A stretch of 64,000 nucleotides of DNA from UBA1206 sp045600105 (GTDB taxonomy: Bacteria; Bacillota; Clostridia; Oscillospirales; CAG-382). The translations under genes and the position numbers were made by a program. The notes under the pieces were generated by a model that saw nothing but the letters and a program-made list of their open reading frames with translations, was not told the DNA's origin and made no database searches. This document shows positions 45,330 through 53,708 of this stretch, piece by piece (position 1 is the first letter of the stretch; the number at the start of each line of letters is the position of its first letter). The stretch spans positions 1 through 64,000 of the forward strand of contig JAZRXG010000049.1 in the NCBI GenBank assembly GCA_045600105.1. The letters are read 5' to 3'.

Positions 45330-46160
45330 ATGGATTTCGACGGAAACGAGCTCCCCGAGGAAATACCCGCGGAGCGTCCGCCGCAGAATAAAGTGACGAA
45401 AATAATAAAAAAGGTCCTCAAATATACCTTCATAGCCATCGTGACGGCGGTCTGGGTCTTCATCCTGCTTTCGATATTCCTTCGCCGCGACGACGCGATA
45501 CTCGAAACTCCCATCCTTTCCGAAAGCGCGAGGAACGCTTTCAAGGAAGACAAAAAAGGCTTCACGACCTACGAAGTCCACACCAAGGAGCACATGAACT
45601 ACGACGGCACGTTCCAGCTCGCCGGAAACGTCTACGCCGAAAAGGCGAACGAGCTTGAGGTGGGGCTGAGGATAGCGTGGACGCAGCTGAGGTACTGCGA
45701 GGAATGCGGCAGGCTTTACACCACCGAGCAGCTCGACAGTCAGAAGGCTGACGACAAGCCCGATAAAGGCATACTCGCGAGCTGCGAAGCCAAAGGTCAC
45801 CATGTCGTGAGGGCTCCCGAGTCCGACAGAGGCATCGTGTGGACGCTCACCGACTCAGACGGAAACGTCTATGAAAAGGTGAACGAAAAAGGAAAGACCA
45901 AGAACCTCAATTTCGGTTTCTTCAAGATCAGGTACGAATATATCCGCAGCTGCTTCGGCAAGGTATATTTTGACATCGAGAACAATATAATCAATACGGT
46001 AGGCAAAGAAGTCACAGATCAAGGCAAAGGTACCCTTTACTATTTCCGCATATACGACGAGGTTACCGGCGACACGCTGTTTTCAACGTGTCTGTACGAT
46101 AACCAGACCTATATCGAGGAGTTCGAGTACGAGCTTCCCGACAAGGACTATATCAGTTGA
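45330..46160 (+). CDS. Single-pass membrane protein with a Cys/His cluster, function unknown
   Basis: 276 residues. A short acidic and Pro-rich N-terminus, one membrane helix (about 31-51), then an outer domain. The domain includes CEECGRLYTTEQ and, 25 residues on, SCEAKGHH, which could bind zinc, and a beta-rich C-terminal half. AAAGGAAG lies 7 nt before the ATG. It starts a run of five closely spaced envelope genes. I do not recognise the family. Confidence 0.75.
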   Translation: MDFDGNELPEEIPAERPPQNKVTKIIKKVLKYTFIAIVTAVWVFILLSIFLRRDDAILETPILSESARNAFKEDKKGFTTYEVHTKEHMNYDGTFQLAGNVYAEKANELEVGLRIAWTQLRYCEECGRLYTTEQLDSQKADDKPDKGILASCEAKGHHVVRAPESDRGIVWTLTDSDGNVYEKVNEKGKTKNLNFGFFKIRYEYIRSCFGKVYFDIENNIINTVGKEVTDQGKGTLYYFRIYDEVTGDTLFSTCLYDNQTYIEEFEYELPDKDYIS

Positions 46161-46181
46161 ATTCTGAAAGGACGCGCCAAA

Positions 46182-47114
46182 ATGACTTATAACATTTTTC
46201 AAAAAATGATGTACGTGATACTCGCCGTCACGGTAGCGTGCGCGGTAGGTGTCGCCAACTACATCTATCTGCCCTCGGATTCCCGTATGCCGAATACGAA
46301 GAAGACCGCCGCTTTTCTCGACAGGTACTATGAAACGAACGAGAAGGTGCTGAAGGAGCTCTTCCCTTACGAAGAACCCCAGTACACCCTCGAGGTCCCG
46401 TACAATATGTCGTACACGACCGCCGAGTTCCAGCAGTTCGTCGGTACCTATCTCACCAAGACCGACGAAAAGAGAGCCACGAGCTACATGAAGAACATCT
46501 GCTTCTGCGGCGACTCGCTCAGCTGGCACATGACCTGGGCGGGAAACAAGCCTCTTGAGAATTACGACGTCGTGGGTATGATGGGTCTTTCGGTCGGCGA
46601 CTACGCGACGTGGCTCGACCCTCAGAATCACTATTCGAGCTATAACCACTCCGACGATACGTCCAAGACCACGCTTTACTGGATCAAGAAGCTTCAGCCG
46701 CGCATGATATACATAATGCTCGGCACGAACGGCGTCAACTATTACGACAACGACACCCATATAAGACTTTACAACGAGCTTCTCAACAAGATCACCGCCG
46801 CTTCCCCCAACTCCATAGTCGTCATCTGCGCGGTTTCTCCGTGGAACAAGCTCTGCGGCGAATCGATCTCGACCGTGTCGGCTCTCAACAACAAGATCGA
46901 CCACTTCAACATGATGCTCCTTGAGCTCGCGAAGAAGAGGGGACATTATTTCCTCAACGTCGCCGAGGATCTTCAGGCCCGCAAGACGAGCGGAAACGAG
47001 ATCGCGGGACATCTCAAATACGACTTTACCGTAGGCGACGGTTACCACTGGAGCGATGCGGCGAGAAGCGCATACATCAATTACGTTCTCACTCATCCCG
47101 TCCCCGGTTTTTGA
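46182..47114 (+). CDS. Membrane-anchored SGNH/GDSL hydrolase-like protein
   Basis: 310 residues. One N-terminal membrane helix (about 7-28), then an outer SGNH domain. Block I is CFCGDSLSW (catalytic Ser near residue 110), block III is GTNGVNYYDND, and block V is DGYHWSD (Asp and His of the triad). Such enzymes are esterases or O-acetyl transferases or esterases on wall polysaccharides; the substrate here is unknown. AAAGGA lies 9 nt before the ATG, and the gene starts 21 nt after its neighbour. Confidence 0.82.
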   Translation: MTYNIFQKMMYVILAVTVACAVGVANYIYLPSDSRMPNTKKTAAFLDRYYETNEKVLKELFPYEEPQYTLEVPYNMSYTTAEFQQFVGTYLTKTDEKRATSYMKNICFCGDSLSWHMTWAGNKPLENYDVVGMMGLSVGDYATWLDPQNHYSSYNHSDDTSKTTLYWIKKLQPRMIYIMLGTNGVNYYDNDTHIRLYNELLNKITAASPNSIVVICAVSPWNKLCGESISTVSALNNKIDHFNMMLLELAKKRGHYFLNVAEDLQARKTSGNEIAGHLKYDFTVGDGYHWSDAARSAYINYVLTHPVPGF

Positions 47115-47125
47115 TAAACAGTCAG

Positions 47126-47150
47126 ATGCCGTCCGATAAACGGACGGCAT
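47126..47150 (+). other. Intergenic hairpin within the envelope operon
   Basis: Perfect 10-bp stem ATGCCGTCCG with a 5-nt loop, not followed by a T run. It may attenuate or stabilise the transcript between the SGNH gene and the next one. Confidence 0.5.
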
Positions 47151-47180
47151 AATTGATATTATATGAAGGAAGACGCAAAA

Positions 47181-48116
47181 ATGGATAATACTAAAGAAAA
47201 AGGAAACGAAATTTTCAGGATAAAGAAAAGCAGGAATCTGACGCCGCTGCTCGCGTTTTTCGCGCTGCTTCTGGCGTGTGCCTCGGGATATCTCCTTTAT
47301 CTGTACTTCACGCTCGACCTCAAAATGCCGTTCGAGATACTCTTCCTCGTGGTAGGCGGCGTCGGCGCGGTATATTTCACCGTGTGTTTCTTCAATCTCC
47401 TTTATCAGGTGATCTCTCCCAAGAACGCGCTGCTCATTTCGGAAGACGGTTTTCTTGACCTCATCAACGGCGACGCGGGCGCGGGATTCGTGAGCTGGAC
47501 GAACGTCAGCAGAGTGGAAATGCTCGGAGACGACAAGCCCTATATCGGCATCGGTCTGCTTTCGGTGTCTAATCTTGAAGAAAGTCCCACTAAAAAACTC
47601 ACGTCACAGATGGAAGAAAGAGCATCGAAAGGGCTTCCCGAGCTCGTCATCCGTCCGTTTGAGATCGCGTGCGGTCTTGAAGAAGCGTTTTCGGCGCTGC
47701 GCGATTTCCGCAACAGATATTACAGCCACCTCGACGCGGGCGACACCAACGTATTCGATGCCCGCAAGATACCCGGTCTTGAATCGCTGAACGAATTCGA
47801 CGGTCTGTTCAAAGAAAAGGAAAATGAAAACGACGAAGATATCGAAAGCGGCGAAAAAAGCGGCGGCATTGCCGGCGCGATAGGGACCGACGAGGATACG
47901 CCCCTTGCCGACGACGACATAAAGATCGCCGAAAGCACCGACGTCGATGTTCCCGCCGAGAAAACCGACGACACCAAAAAATCGATAGACGAGCTGCTTG
48001 CCGAGCTTTCGGAAACCATAGGCAAAAAACGTGAGGAAACGTCTGAAAGCAGCACCGACAAAGCGGTGAACGACGGCATCGAGGAGCTTATAAAGCTTTT
48101 GAAAGAGAAAAAATGA
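47181..48116 (+). CDS. STM3941-like membrane protein with an acidic cytosolic tail
   Basis: 311 residues. Two membrane helices (about 16-38 and 45-70), then a PH-like beta domain resembling STM3941-family proteins (ALLISEDGFLDLI, GFVSWTNVSRVEML), and a long acidic Ser/Asp/Glu/Lys-rich tail (about 205-311). The ATG at 47181 is chosen because GGAAG lies 8 nt before it; an ATG six codons upstream has no site. It overlaps the next gene by 4 nt. Function unknown. Confidence 0.75.
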   Translation: MDNTKEKGNEIFRIKKSRNLTPLLAFFALLLACASGYLLYLYFTLDLKMPFEILFLVVGGVGAVYFTVCFFNLLYQVISPKNALLISEDGFLDLINGDAGAGFVSWTNVSRVEMLGDDKPYIGIGLLSVSNLEESPTKKLTSQMEERASKGLPELVIRPFEIACGLEEAFSALRDFRNRYYSHLDAGDTNVFDARKIPGLESLNEFDGLFKEKENENDEDIESGEKSGGIAGAIGTDEDTPLADDDIKIAESTDVDVPAEKTDDTKKSIDELLAELSETIGKKREETSESSTDKAVNDGIEELIKLLKEKK

Positions 48117-48868
48117 AAAGAATAACGGGAACATTCCTTGCCTTTTCCCTTCTCGTTCTTATGTTTTCCTGCGGTGAAAACGAAAACGTGTCAGGCGTTC
48201 CAAGCGTTCCGACCGTGTCGGAAATATCGGTCCCGTCTGTTTCCGAAGAGATATCGGAGGAATTTTCCGCCGACTTTTCTGCCGAAGAAACGAGCGATGT
48301 ATCCGAAGAAACGTCTTTTTACGACGACCCGACATTACCCGTTTACGGAAAATACGGAAAAAAATATTTTGAACTGATCGATGGCGGAACGTATTGCCGC
48401 AGAACGGTCGAGAGCCGCACCATCGGCGGCGAAGCCGTGCCTTACACGGTCACGGTGTACCGCAGTCCGGAAGCAGTCAACGTCGTGATCGAGGAAAGCT
48501 ACGGAATGAAAACGACGTATATCATCCGCGACGGCAGGCTGATAACTCTCGACGGGTTTCAAAAGAAAGCGTATATCACCGAATACGACGGCACGGTATA
48601 CGAAAAGCCGCTCTGGAACGGCGTGATAAAGCTGAAAAGCGAAGGAACGCAGACTCTGTTCCAGCGCAATTATCAGTACGAAACGTACAGAGATTCCGAC
48701 GGATTCGAGTTCACGGTGTTTTATTCCGAAGGCGTTCCCGAAAGATACCGCAGCTTCGACAAGGACAAGCTCGACACCATCGTGATAGATTTCACGGTAA
48801 GTGACGATATGTCGGGAGCCGTGTTCGACATTCCCGAAAATTACAGTATCGCAGACTATACGAAATAA
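48113..48868 (+). CDS. Lipoprotein, function unknown
   Basis: 251 residues. Signal peptide ending in LMFSC with Cys20 the likely acylation site, then a Ser/Glu/Val-rich linker of about 55 residues, then a beta-rich domain of about 165 residues with no recognised motif. It resembles LolA/outer-domain-like lipoproteins only in general shape. ATGA overlap with the upstream gene means coupled translation. Confidence 0.75.
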   Translation: MKRITGTFLAFSLLVLMFSCGENENVSGVPSVPTVSEISVPSVSEEISEEFSADFSAEETSDVSEETSFYDDPTLPVYGKYGKKYFELIDGGTYCRRTVESRTIGGEAVPYTVTVYRSPEAVNVVIEESYGMKTTYIIRDGRLITLDGFQKKAYITEYDGTVYEKPLWNGVIKLKSEGTQTLFQRNYQYETYRDSDGFEFTVFYSEGVPERYRSFDKDKLDTIVIDFTVSDDMSGAVFDIPENYSIADYTK

Positions 48869-48887
48869 GCCTGTTTTAAGGACAGTT

Positions 48888-49580
48888 ATGAAAAATAAGT
48901 TCAAAAAACTCATTGATTTTGTCATTGATTTTCTCAAAGCGCGTCCGTACAGCGCCATCCTGCTTTTCTGGATACTTGAATGGATATGGTACGGGATCCT
49001 CAATCACCTGCAGACCGCCGAGACGAGCCACATAATGCATACCGCTCTCGACGACAGTATACCGTTCTGCGAATGGTTCATAATCCCCTACTGGATGTGG
49101 TATTTCTACATAGCGGGCGCTACCCTCTACACGCTTTACAAATCCAAAAAAGATTTTCTGCGCACGGTAACGATGATATACCTCGGTATGTTCGGCAGCA
49201 TGATGATCTGCACGTTCTACCCGAGCTGGCATCTGCTCCGGCCCGAGACGATGCCCGACAACATCCTGTCGTGGTGGGTGCAGTTCACCTACACGCTTGA
49301 CAACCCCGCCGTCATATTCCCGTCCATGCACGTTCTCGTGGCGTTCCTCATAACGATCTCGCTGACTTTCGCCGACTGCATGAAGGGCAAAACGCGGACG
49401 AAAGTGCTGTGCTGGATATACGCGGTCGTCGTTTCGGCATCCACCGTGTTCGTAAAACAGCACTCGATAAAAGACGTATGGTTCGCGCTCGTATTCATCA
49501 TCCCCTACACGCTGCTGACCTACTTCGTGATATGGCCCGCAAAGAGATTCAAAAAAGAAGATCAGGCAATTACCAAATAA
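48888..49580 (+). CDS. PAP2-family phosphatase-like membrane protein
   Basis: 231 residues, about six membrane helices. The C-terminal half has PSMHV near residue 144 and FVKQHSIKDVWF near 188, matching the second and third motifs of the PAP2/Aur1-type lipid phosphatase superfamily (His nucleophile and Asp-supported His). Likely acts on a lipid phosphate such as undecaprenyl or phosphatidyl species at the outer membrane face. The ATG at 48888 has AAGGAC 4 nt before it; it is the last gene of the envelope run, before a terminator. Confidence 0.82.
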   Translation: MKNKFKKLIDFVIDFLKARPYSAILLFWILEWIWYGILNHLQTAETSHIMHTALDDSIPFCEWFIIPYWMWYFYIAGATLYTLYKSKKDFLRTVTMIYLGMFGSMMICTFYPSWHLLRPETMPDNILSWWVQFTYTLDNPAVIFPSMHVLVAFLITISLTFADCMKGKTRTKVLCWIYAVVVSASTVFVKQHSIKDVWFALVFIIPYTLLTYFVIWPAKRFKKEDQAITK

Positions 49581-49583
49581 AGC

Positions 49584-49610
49584 AAAAGAGAGGCTCGTCC
49601 TCTCTTTTTT
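49584..49610 (+). terminator. Terminator of the envelope gene run
   Basis: AAAAGAGAGG/CCTCTCTTTT stem with a 5-nt loop and a T run, 3 nt past the stop. Confidence 0.87.
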
Positions 49611-49710
49611 GATAAAAAATATGATAAAAACGAAAAATTTTCCGTTTTCATGTCCGTTTTTCGCGATGTGAAACGTATTATAAGCAGAAGACCGAAAGGA
49701 AGTGAATGCC

Positions 49711-50244
49711 GTGAACAAGCTGATATGCGAAAAAAGGTGCAAAGCCGCGCTTGAAGGTATAGCGTCGGGCGACAAAACGAAGCTCACCGTCATATACGAC
49801 TGTCTCGGACGTCAGATATTCACGCTTTCACTGTCCATCCTCGGGTCGGCAAGCGACGCGGAAGACGCGATGCAGGATACCTTTCTTAAAGTGCTTAGTC
49901 ACATCGACACCTACCGCAAAGACGGCAGCGCAGCGTCGTGGGTGCTTTCCATCGCACGGAATTCATCACTCGACATCATGAGAAAAAGAAGGTACGATCT
50001 TGACGTAGACGAGCTTCCCGTTTCGGACGAACCGTCGTACACCGACGGAGGACCCGACGTGAGCGACATGCTCGCGTGTCTTGACGAAGCCGACAGAGAG
50101 ATAGTGACACTCAAAACAGTCTCGGGGATGAAGTACAGGGAAATCGCATCCGTCACGGGGCTCTCGGTCTCCGCTGTCCAGAAACGCCATCAGCGCGCTC
50201 TGGAAAAACTTCGCGAATACAACAGAAAGGAAAACAGAAAATGA
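49711..50244 (+). CDS. ECF-type RNA polymerase sigma factor
   Basis: 177 residues. Region 2 (about 25-85) contains GSASDAEDAMQDTFLKVLSH and the -10 reader SWVLSIARNSSLDIMRKRR; region 4 (about 115-170) contains KYREIASVTGLSVSAVQKR. It would direct RNA polymerase to a small regulon. The GTG at 49711 has GGAAG 8 nt before it, whereas the GTG at 49702 overlaps that site. The stop overlaps the next gene, whose product is the likely anti-sigma factor. Confidence 0.9.
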   Translation: MNKLICEKRCKAALEGIASGDKTKLTVIYDCLGRQIFTLSLSILGSASDAEDAMQDTFLKVLSHIDTYRKDGSAASWVLSIARNSSLDIMRKRRYDLDVDELPVSDEPSYTDGGPDVSDMLACLDEADREIVTLKTVSGMKYREIASVTGLSVSAVQKRHQRALEKLREYNRKENRK

Positions 50245-51959
50245 AAGCAGAAAAGCAAATAAAAAAGTATCTGAAATCCGTTCCGCTTCCTTCTCAGAAC
50301 AGCGTGCTGCCCGACGAAGCGTTTGAAGTCAAAGAGATCGCGCGCCCCGCAAAGAAAAGCAGCGTGAGCAGACGCGTCGTCAACGGAATCGCCTACGCGG
50401 CGGTCGCTCTCACCCTCACGGCGGTCATCGCAGCCGCCATCTTCATTCCGTCCGTGACGACCAACACGGTCACGCCCGGTGACGGGACGGATGGATCCAA
50501 AGAAGCGGTGGCGGAAAAAAGCGGATCGGAAAGCACCCCTGCCTGGAGCTGCTGGCTTCGAAAGACCGGCGAGGAAACGGTCGACGGACTCACCTATAAC
50601 TTCGACAAGCTCGACTCCGGCATCCTCAATATGACTGCCAACGAAAACGGCAAGCGTTACGTACAGGTCTTCCGTTTCAACAGCGACGATGAGATAATCG
50701 GAAACAACGAATTCCACACCGATAAAGAACTTTCGGCGCTGTCTTTTGACGAAAAAGTCGCGGCGATCGTTCCGGCTTTCTGGCAGTACAACGTGGTCTC
50801 GGCAGACGACACAAAAAGGCTCTGCATAATCGACCCGCTTGCGGGATATGATATTCCCGCGGAAGCCGAAAAGTATTTGTCAGAATACTCCGCGCCTCCT
50901 GTCGTGACCGAACAGAACGAGGACATTTACCTTGACGGCATACCCGCTTCGTTTTCGACAATGCTCGCCCTGCTTGAAGCGTACGGTATCGACGACGCCG
51001 ACTACGTGGGCGCGTACGAATACGCTCCGCTTTTAGGAAGCCATCCCGAAAACGGCACGCGCTGGCTTGGCTACTTTATGATCTACGCCGACGAAGACCT
51101 CGTGAAGACTCTGCTCGCGGACGGCCGTCTCGTCGCAAGACTCGATCCCCTTCCCAAACCGGCGTCACAGATCGGCTATCTCTATACACCGGCGGAAGAA
51201 ATCAAATTTGCCGAAAAGGATCCGCCGGCAGACGATATCGATTCCCTTAAAAGCAAGATAGCACACGATTATTACGGTTTCTTAGGCGACTGCAAGCTCC
51301 TTTATCCGATCGTCGAAGAAGACGGCATTTACGTGCAGAAATATTTCGGCACATTCAACGGAAGCTCCATCGTATTCATGGGCGGCGACTGGCTGGCTGT
51401 CACCGAGGCTTACCGCGACGTGACTCTCGGAGAACACACCATTACCTTCCCCGACGGGCAGATATGCTGGGTATACAACGACGGCAATTTCCGCAGACTT
51501 GAGGAAGCATACGAAATCGGCCTTATCACCGACGCCGACGTCGAGGTATTCGGTCCCGAGGTCGGGATCGCGTTCGACGGTGTTGAAAAATACGCCGATC
51601 AACAACTCGTTCCCAAGCATCCGCTTGACACCGAGGATATAGACAAAGCTCTCGCGTCCGATATAAAATACTACTATCGCGAAGCGTTCCGCAGTTCGTG
51701 CGATATTACGACCATGTATATCCCCGTATATTATGAGACGGAACAAGGTGATTCGGTCGTTCTTGTCTGCGGTGAAGATTGGGTGCACGATGATGTGTTC
51801 ATAACACAACATCTCTGTGGGCATGATCTTTATTTCCCTAACGGCTACGTTCCGGATTTTTACTGCGGCGGTTCGTTTATGAGTCTTAAAGAAGCATACG
51901 ACAAGGGACTTCTTACCGAAAACGACTTTGCGAATCTCGAAATGATTTTCCACGAATAA
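50241..51959 (+). CDS. Putative anti-sigma/sensor membrane protein with a duplicated outer domain
   Basis: 572 residues. A basic cytosolic part of about 50 residues, one membrane helix (about 50-72), and a large outer region. Its last 230 residues hold two copies of a domain of roughly 100 residues, each ending in an LxEAY or LKEAY stretch followed by GLxTxxD (RRLEEAYEIGLITDADV and MSLKEAYDKGLLTENDF). Translation starts within the sigma gene stop (ATGA), the usual arrangement for an anti-sigma partner. The cytosolic part is short and lacks a typical zinc anti-sigma motif, so the role is an inference from context. Confidence 0.72.
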   Translation: MKAEKQIKKYLKSVPLPSQNSVLPDEAFEVKEIARPAKKSSVSRRVVNGIAYAAVALTLTAVIAAAIFIPSVTTNTVTPGDGTDGSKEAVAEKSGSESTPAWSCWLRKTGEETVDGLTYNFDKLDSGILNMTANENGKRYVQVFRFNSDDEIIGNNEFHTDKELSALSFDEKVAAIVPAFWQYNVVSADDTKRLCIIDPLAGYDIPAEAEKYLSEYSAPPVVTEQNEDIYLDGIPASFSTMLALLEAYGIDDADYVGAYEYAPLLGSHPENGTRWLGYFMIYADEDLVKTLLADGRLVARLDPLPKPASQIGYLYTPAEEIKFAEKDPPADDIDSLKSKIAHDYYGFLGDCKLLYPIVEEDGIYVQKYFGTFNGSSIVFMGGDWLAVTEAYRDVTLGEHTITFPDGQICWVYNDGNFRRLEEAYEIGLITDADVEVFGPEVGIAFDGVEKYADQQLVPKHPLDTEDIDKALASDIKYYYREAFRSSCDITTMYIPVYYETEQGDSVVLVCGEDWVHDDVFITQHLCGHDLYFPNGYVPDFYCGGSFMSLKEAYDKGLLTENDFANLEMIFHE

Positions 51960-51966
51960 TAACAGC

Positions 51967-52000
51967 AACCCGGGTCTGCGCAGCGCAGACCCGGGTTTTT
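51967..52000 (+). terminator. Terminator of the sigma/anti-sigma operon
   Basis: AACCCGGGTCTGCGC and GCGCAGACCCGGGTT pair perfectly around a single-base centre, followed by T. Confidence 0.87.
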
Positions 52001-52347
52001 AATGGCAAATTGAAAATTGATGAAGATTTCCGCGCGAAAAGCGCGGAAAGTCGACCTTAACGCAAGCGATATTCCACAGCCCTAAAGATTATTTCATCAT
52101 TCGTTTACGGGACGTCGAGGACGCCGTCCCCTACAAGGCACGAATTCTGCCGTCATTATCTCTGTAAACCGAAGCTGTCAGACAGAAGGCTCCACTTGGT
52201 AAGGGGAGCTGGCGCCGACAGGCGACTGAGAGGTTTGTAGATGAAGGCAAAAGCCAAAACGAAGGTTCGCGGATGATGAAATATCAAATTAAAAGGATTT
52301 CCGCAAAAAAGCGGAAATCCTTTCCTATTCGCTTAAGGCTTGATGCT
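52001..52347. repeat. Noncoding mosaic of hairpin repeats
   Basis: Three hairpin elements lie in 250 bp: TTTCCGCGC/GCGCGGAAA (52027-52049), GGGACG/CGTCCC followed by CTACAA (52109-52136), and a compound element GGCTCC..GGAGC with CGCC..GGCG (52188-52233). Base use and phrasing resemble high-copy intergenic repeats I recall from gut Clostridia. No open frame with a start signal exists here. Confidence 0.6.
52291..52323 (-). terminator. Terminator of pepT
   Basis: AAAGGATTTCCGC/GCGGAAATCCTTT with a six-A loop (T on the transcript); the stem ends in T on the minus strand. Confidence 0.8.
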
Positions 52348-53556
52348 TTATTTTACAACGCACATTTCGAAAATGATGTCCGACACCTTTTCGAGTCTTT
52401 CGACGGTGACGAATTCGTATTTGCCGTGGAAGTTCTCGCCGCCGGTGCAGATATTCGGGCAAAGGAGCCCCATGTACGAAAGTCTCGCGCCGTCCGTGCC
52501 GCCTCTGATGGGGACGATGATGGGCTCGACGTCAACGGCTTTCATCGCGTCGATGATGCGCTCGACGATGAAATACGACGGCTCGATGAGCTCGCGCATA
52601 TTATAATAGCTGTCGCGCAGCGTGAGAGCGACGATGTTTCTGCCGTACTTTTCGTTGATGAAATCGCAGGCGGCCTGCATCTGCTTTTTCTTTGCTTCGA
52701 ACAGAGCCTTGTCGTGGTCGCGGATGATGTACTTCATCTTCGCGGATTCAACTCCGCCCTCAATGTTGTTGAGGTGGAAAAATCCTTCGCGCTTTTCGGT
52801 GTGTTCGGGACGCTGCCACGCCGGAAGCAGCGAGTTGAGCTCGAACGCGATCTGGCAGGCGTTTATCATCTTGTCCTTGGCGCTGCCCGGATGGATGGAG
52901 CTGCCCGAAATGGTGATGGAAGCCGAAGCAGCGTTGAAGTTTTCGTATTCTATTTCGCCGAGCATACCGCCGTCAACGGTGTACGCGTAGTCGGCGCCGA
53001 AGTTTTCGACGTCGAACAGGTCGGCGCCTCTGCCTATCTCCTCGTCGGGAGTGAAGCCGATGAGGATGTCGCCGTGCTCTTTGCCCGATTCCTTGAGACG
53101 GATGACGGCGTCCATTATCTCGGCGACGCCCGCTTTGTCGTCGGCTCCGAGGAGGGTCGTGCCGTCGGTGGTTATCATCGTTTCGCCGACGTAGTTCGCA
53201 AGGTTCGGGTAATCGGCAGCGGTCATTTTTATGCCGAGCTCTTCATTCAGCGTGATATCTCCGCCTTCATAAACGAATACCTTGGGGTTTATATTTTTGT
53301 CGGACATATCGGGAGACGTGTCGACGTGAGCGATAAAGCCTATCTTCGGGCATTTTTTGTCGGTATTGGCGGGCAGCTTTGCGTAGACGTAGCCGCGTCC
53401 GTCGCTTCTGACATCGGAAAGTCCCGCTTCCTTCAGCTGCTTTTCGAGCAGTTCGGTGACGTCAAGCTGCTTTGAAGTGGAAGGAGCCGACTCGGAGTAT
53501 TCATCGGAATTGCTTGAAATACGGGCGTATTCGAGGAATCTGTCTTTTATGTTCAT
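52348..53556 (-). CDS. pepT: Peptidase T (tripeptide aminopeptidase)
   Basis: 402 residues, M20 family zinc enzyme that removes the N-terminal residue of tripeptides in the cytosol. Metal and catalytic residues are in HVDTS, LLGADDKAG, TPDEEIGRGA and the C-terminal GGENFHGKYEF; RGGTDGARLSYMG is typical of PepT. The ATG at 53556 is chosen because GAAAGGA lies 9 nt before it. Own promoter and terminator, so monocistronic. Confidence 0.96.
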   Translation of the reverse strand: MNIKDRFLEYARISSNSDEYSESAPSTSKQLDVTELLEKQLKEAGLSDVRSDGRGYVYAKLPANTDKKCPKIGFIAHVDTSPDMSDKNINPKVFVYEGGDITLNEELGIKMTAADYPNLANYVGETMITTDGTTLLGADDKAGVAEIMDAVIRLKESGKEHGDILIGFTPDEEIGRGADLFDVENFGADYAYTVDGGMLGEIEYENFNAASASITISGSSIHPGSAKDKMINACQIAFELNSLLPAWQRPEHTEKREGFFHLNNIEGGVESAKMKYIIRDHDKALFEAKKKQMQAACDFINEKYGRNIVALTLRDSYYNMRELIEPSYFIVERIIDAMKAVDVEPIIVPIRGGTDGARLSYMGLLCPNICTGGENFHGKYEFVTVERLEKVSDIIFEMCVVK

Positions 53557-53601
53557 TTTCTTTTTTCCTTTCGTTATACTTGATTCGTTTGCCGTGACTT
53601 C

Positions 53602-53630
53602 ATTATAAACGTCTTTCAATCATTTTGCAA
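53602..53630 (-). promoter_or_regulatory. Sigma-A promoter of pepT
   Basis: Minus strand TTGCAA (53625-53630), 17 nt, TATAAT (53602-53607). Confidence 0.8.
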
Positions 53631-53647
53631 GATTTTTTCGCTTTTGC

Positions 53648-53676
53648 TTGCATTTTTTGTAAAAATAAAGTATAAT
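53648..53676 (+). promoter_or_regulatory. Sigma-A promoter of the DUF4434 operon
   Basis: TTGCAT (53648-53653), 17 nt, TATAAT (53671-53676). Its -35 box is 17 nt from that of pepT on the other strand. Confidence 0.8.
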
Positions 53677-53708
53677 GCAGAAGAACTAAAAACAACGGAG
53701 GTTTTATC

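Noticed and set aside
52120..52290. Possible small protein gene downstream of the anti-sigma gene
   Set aside because: No start signal; the sequence is made of hairpin repeats.
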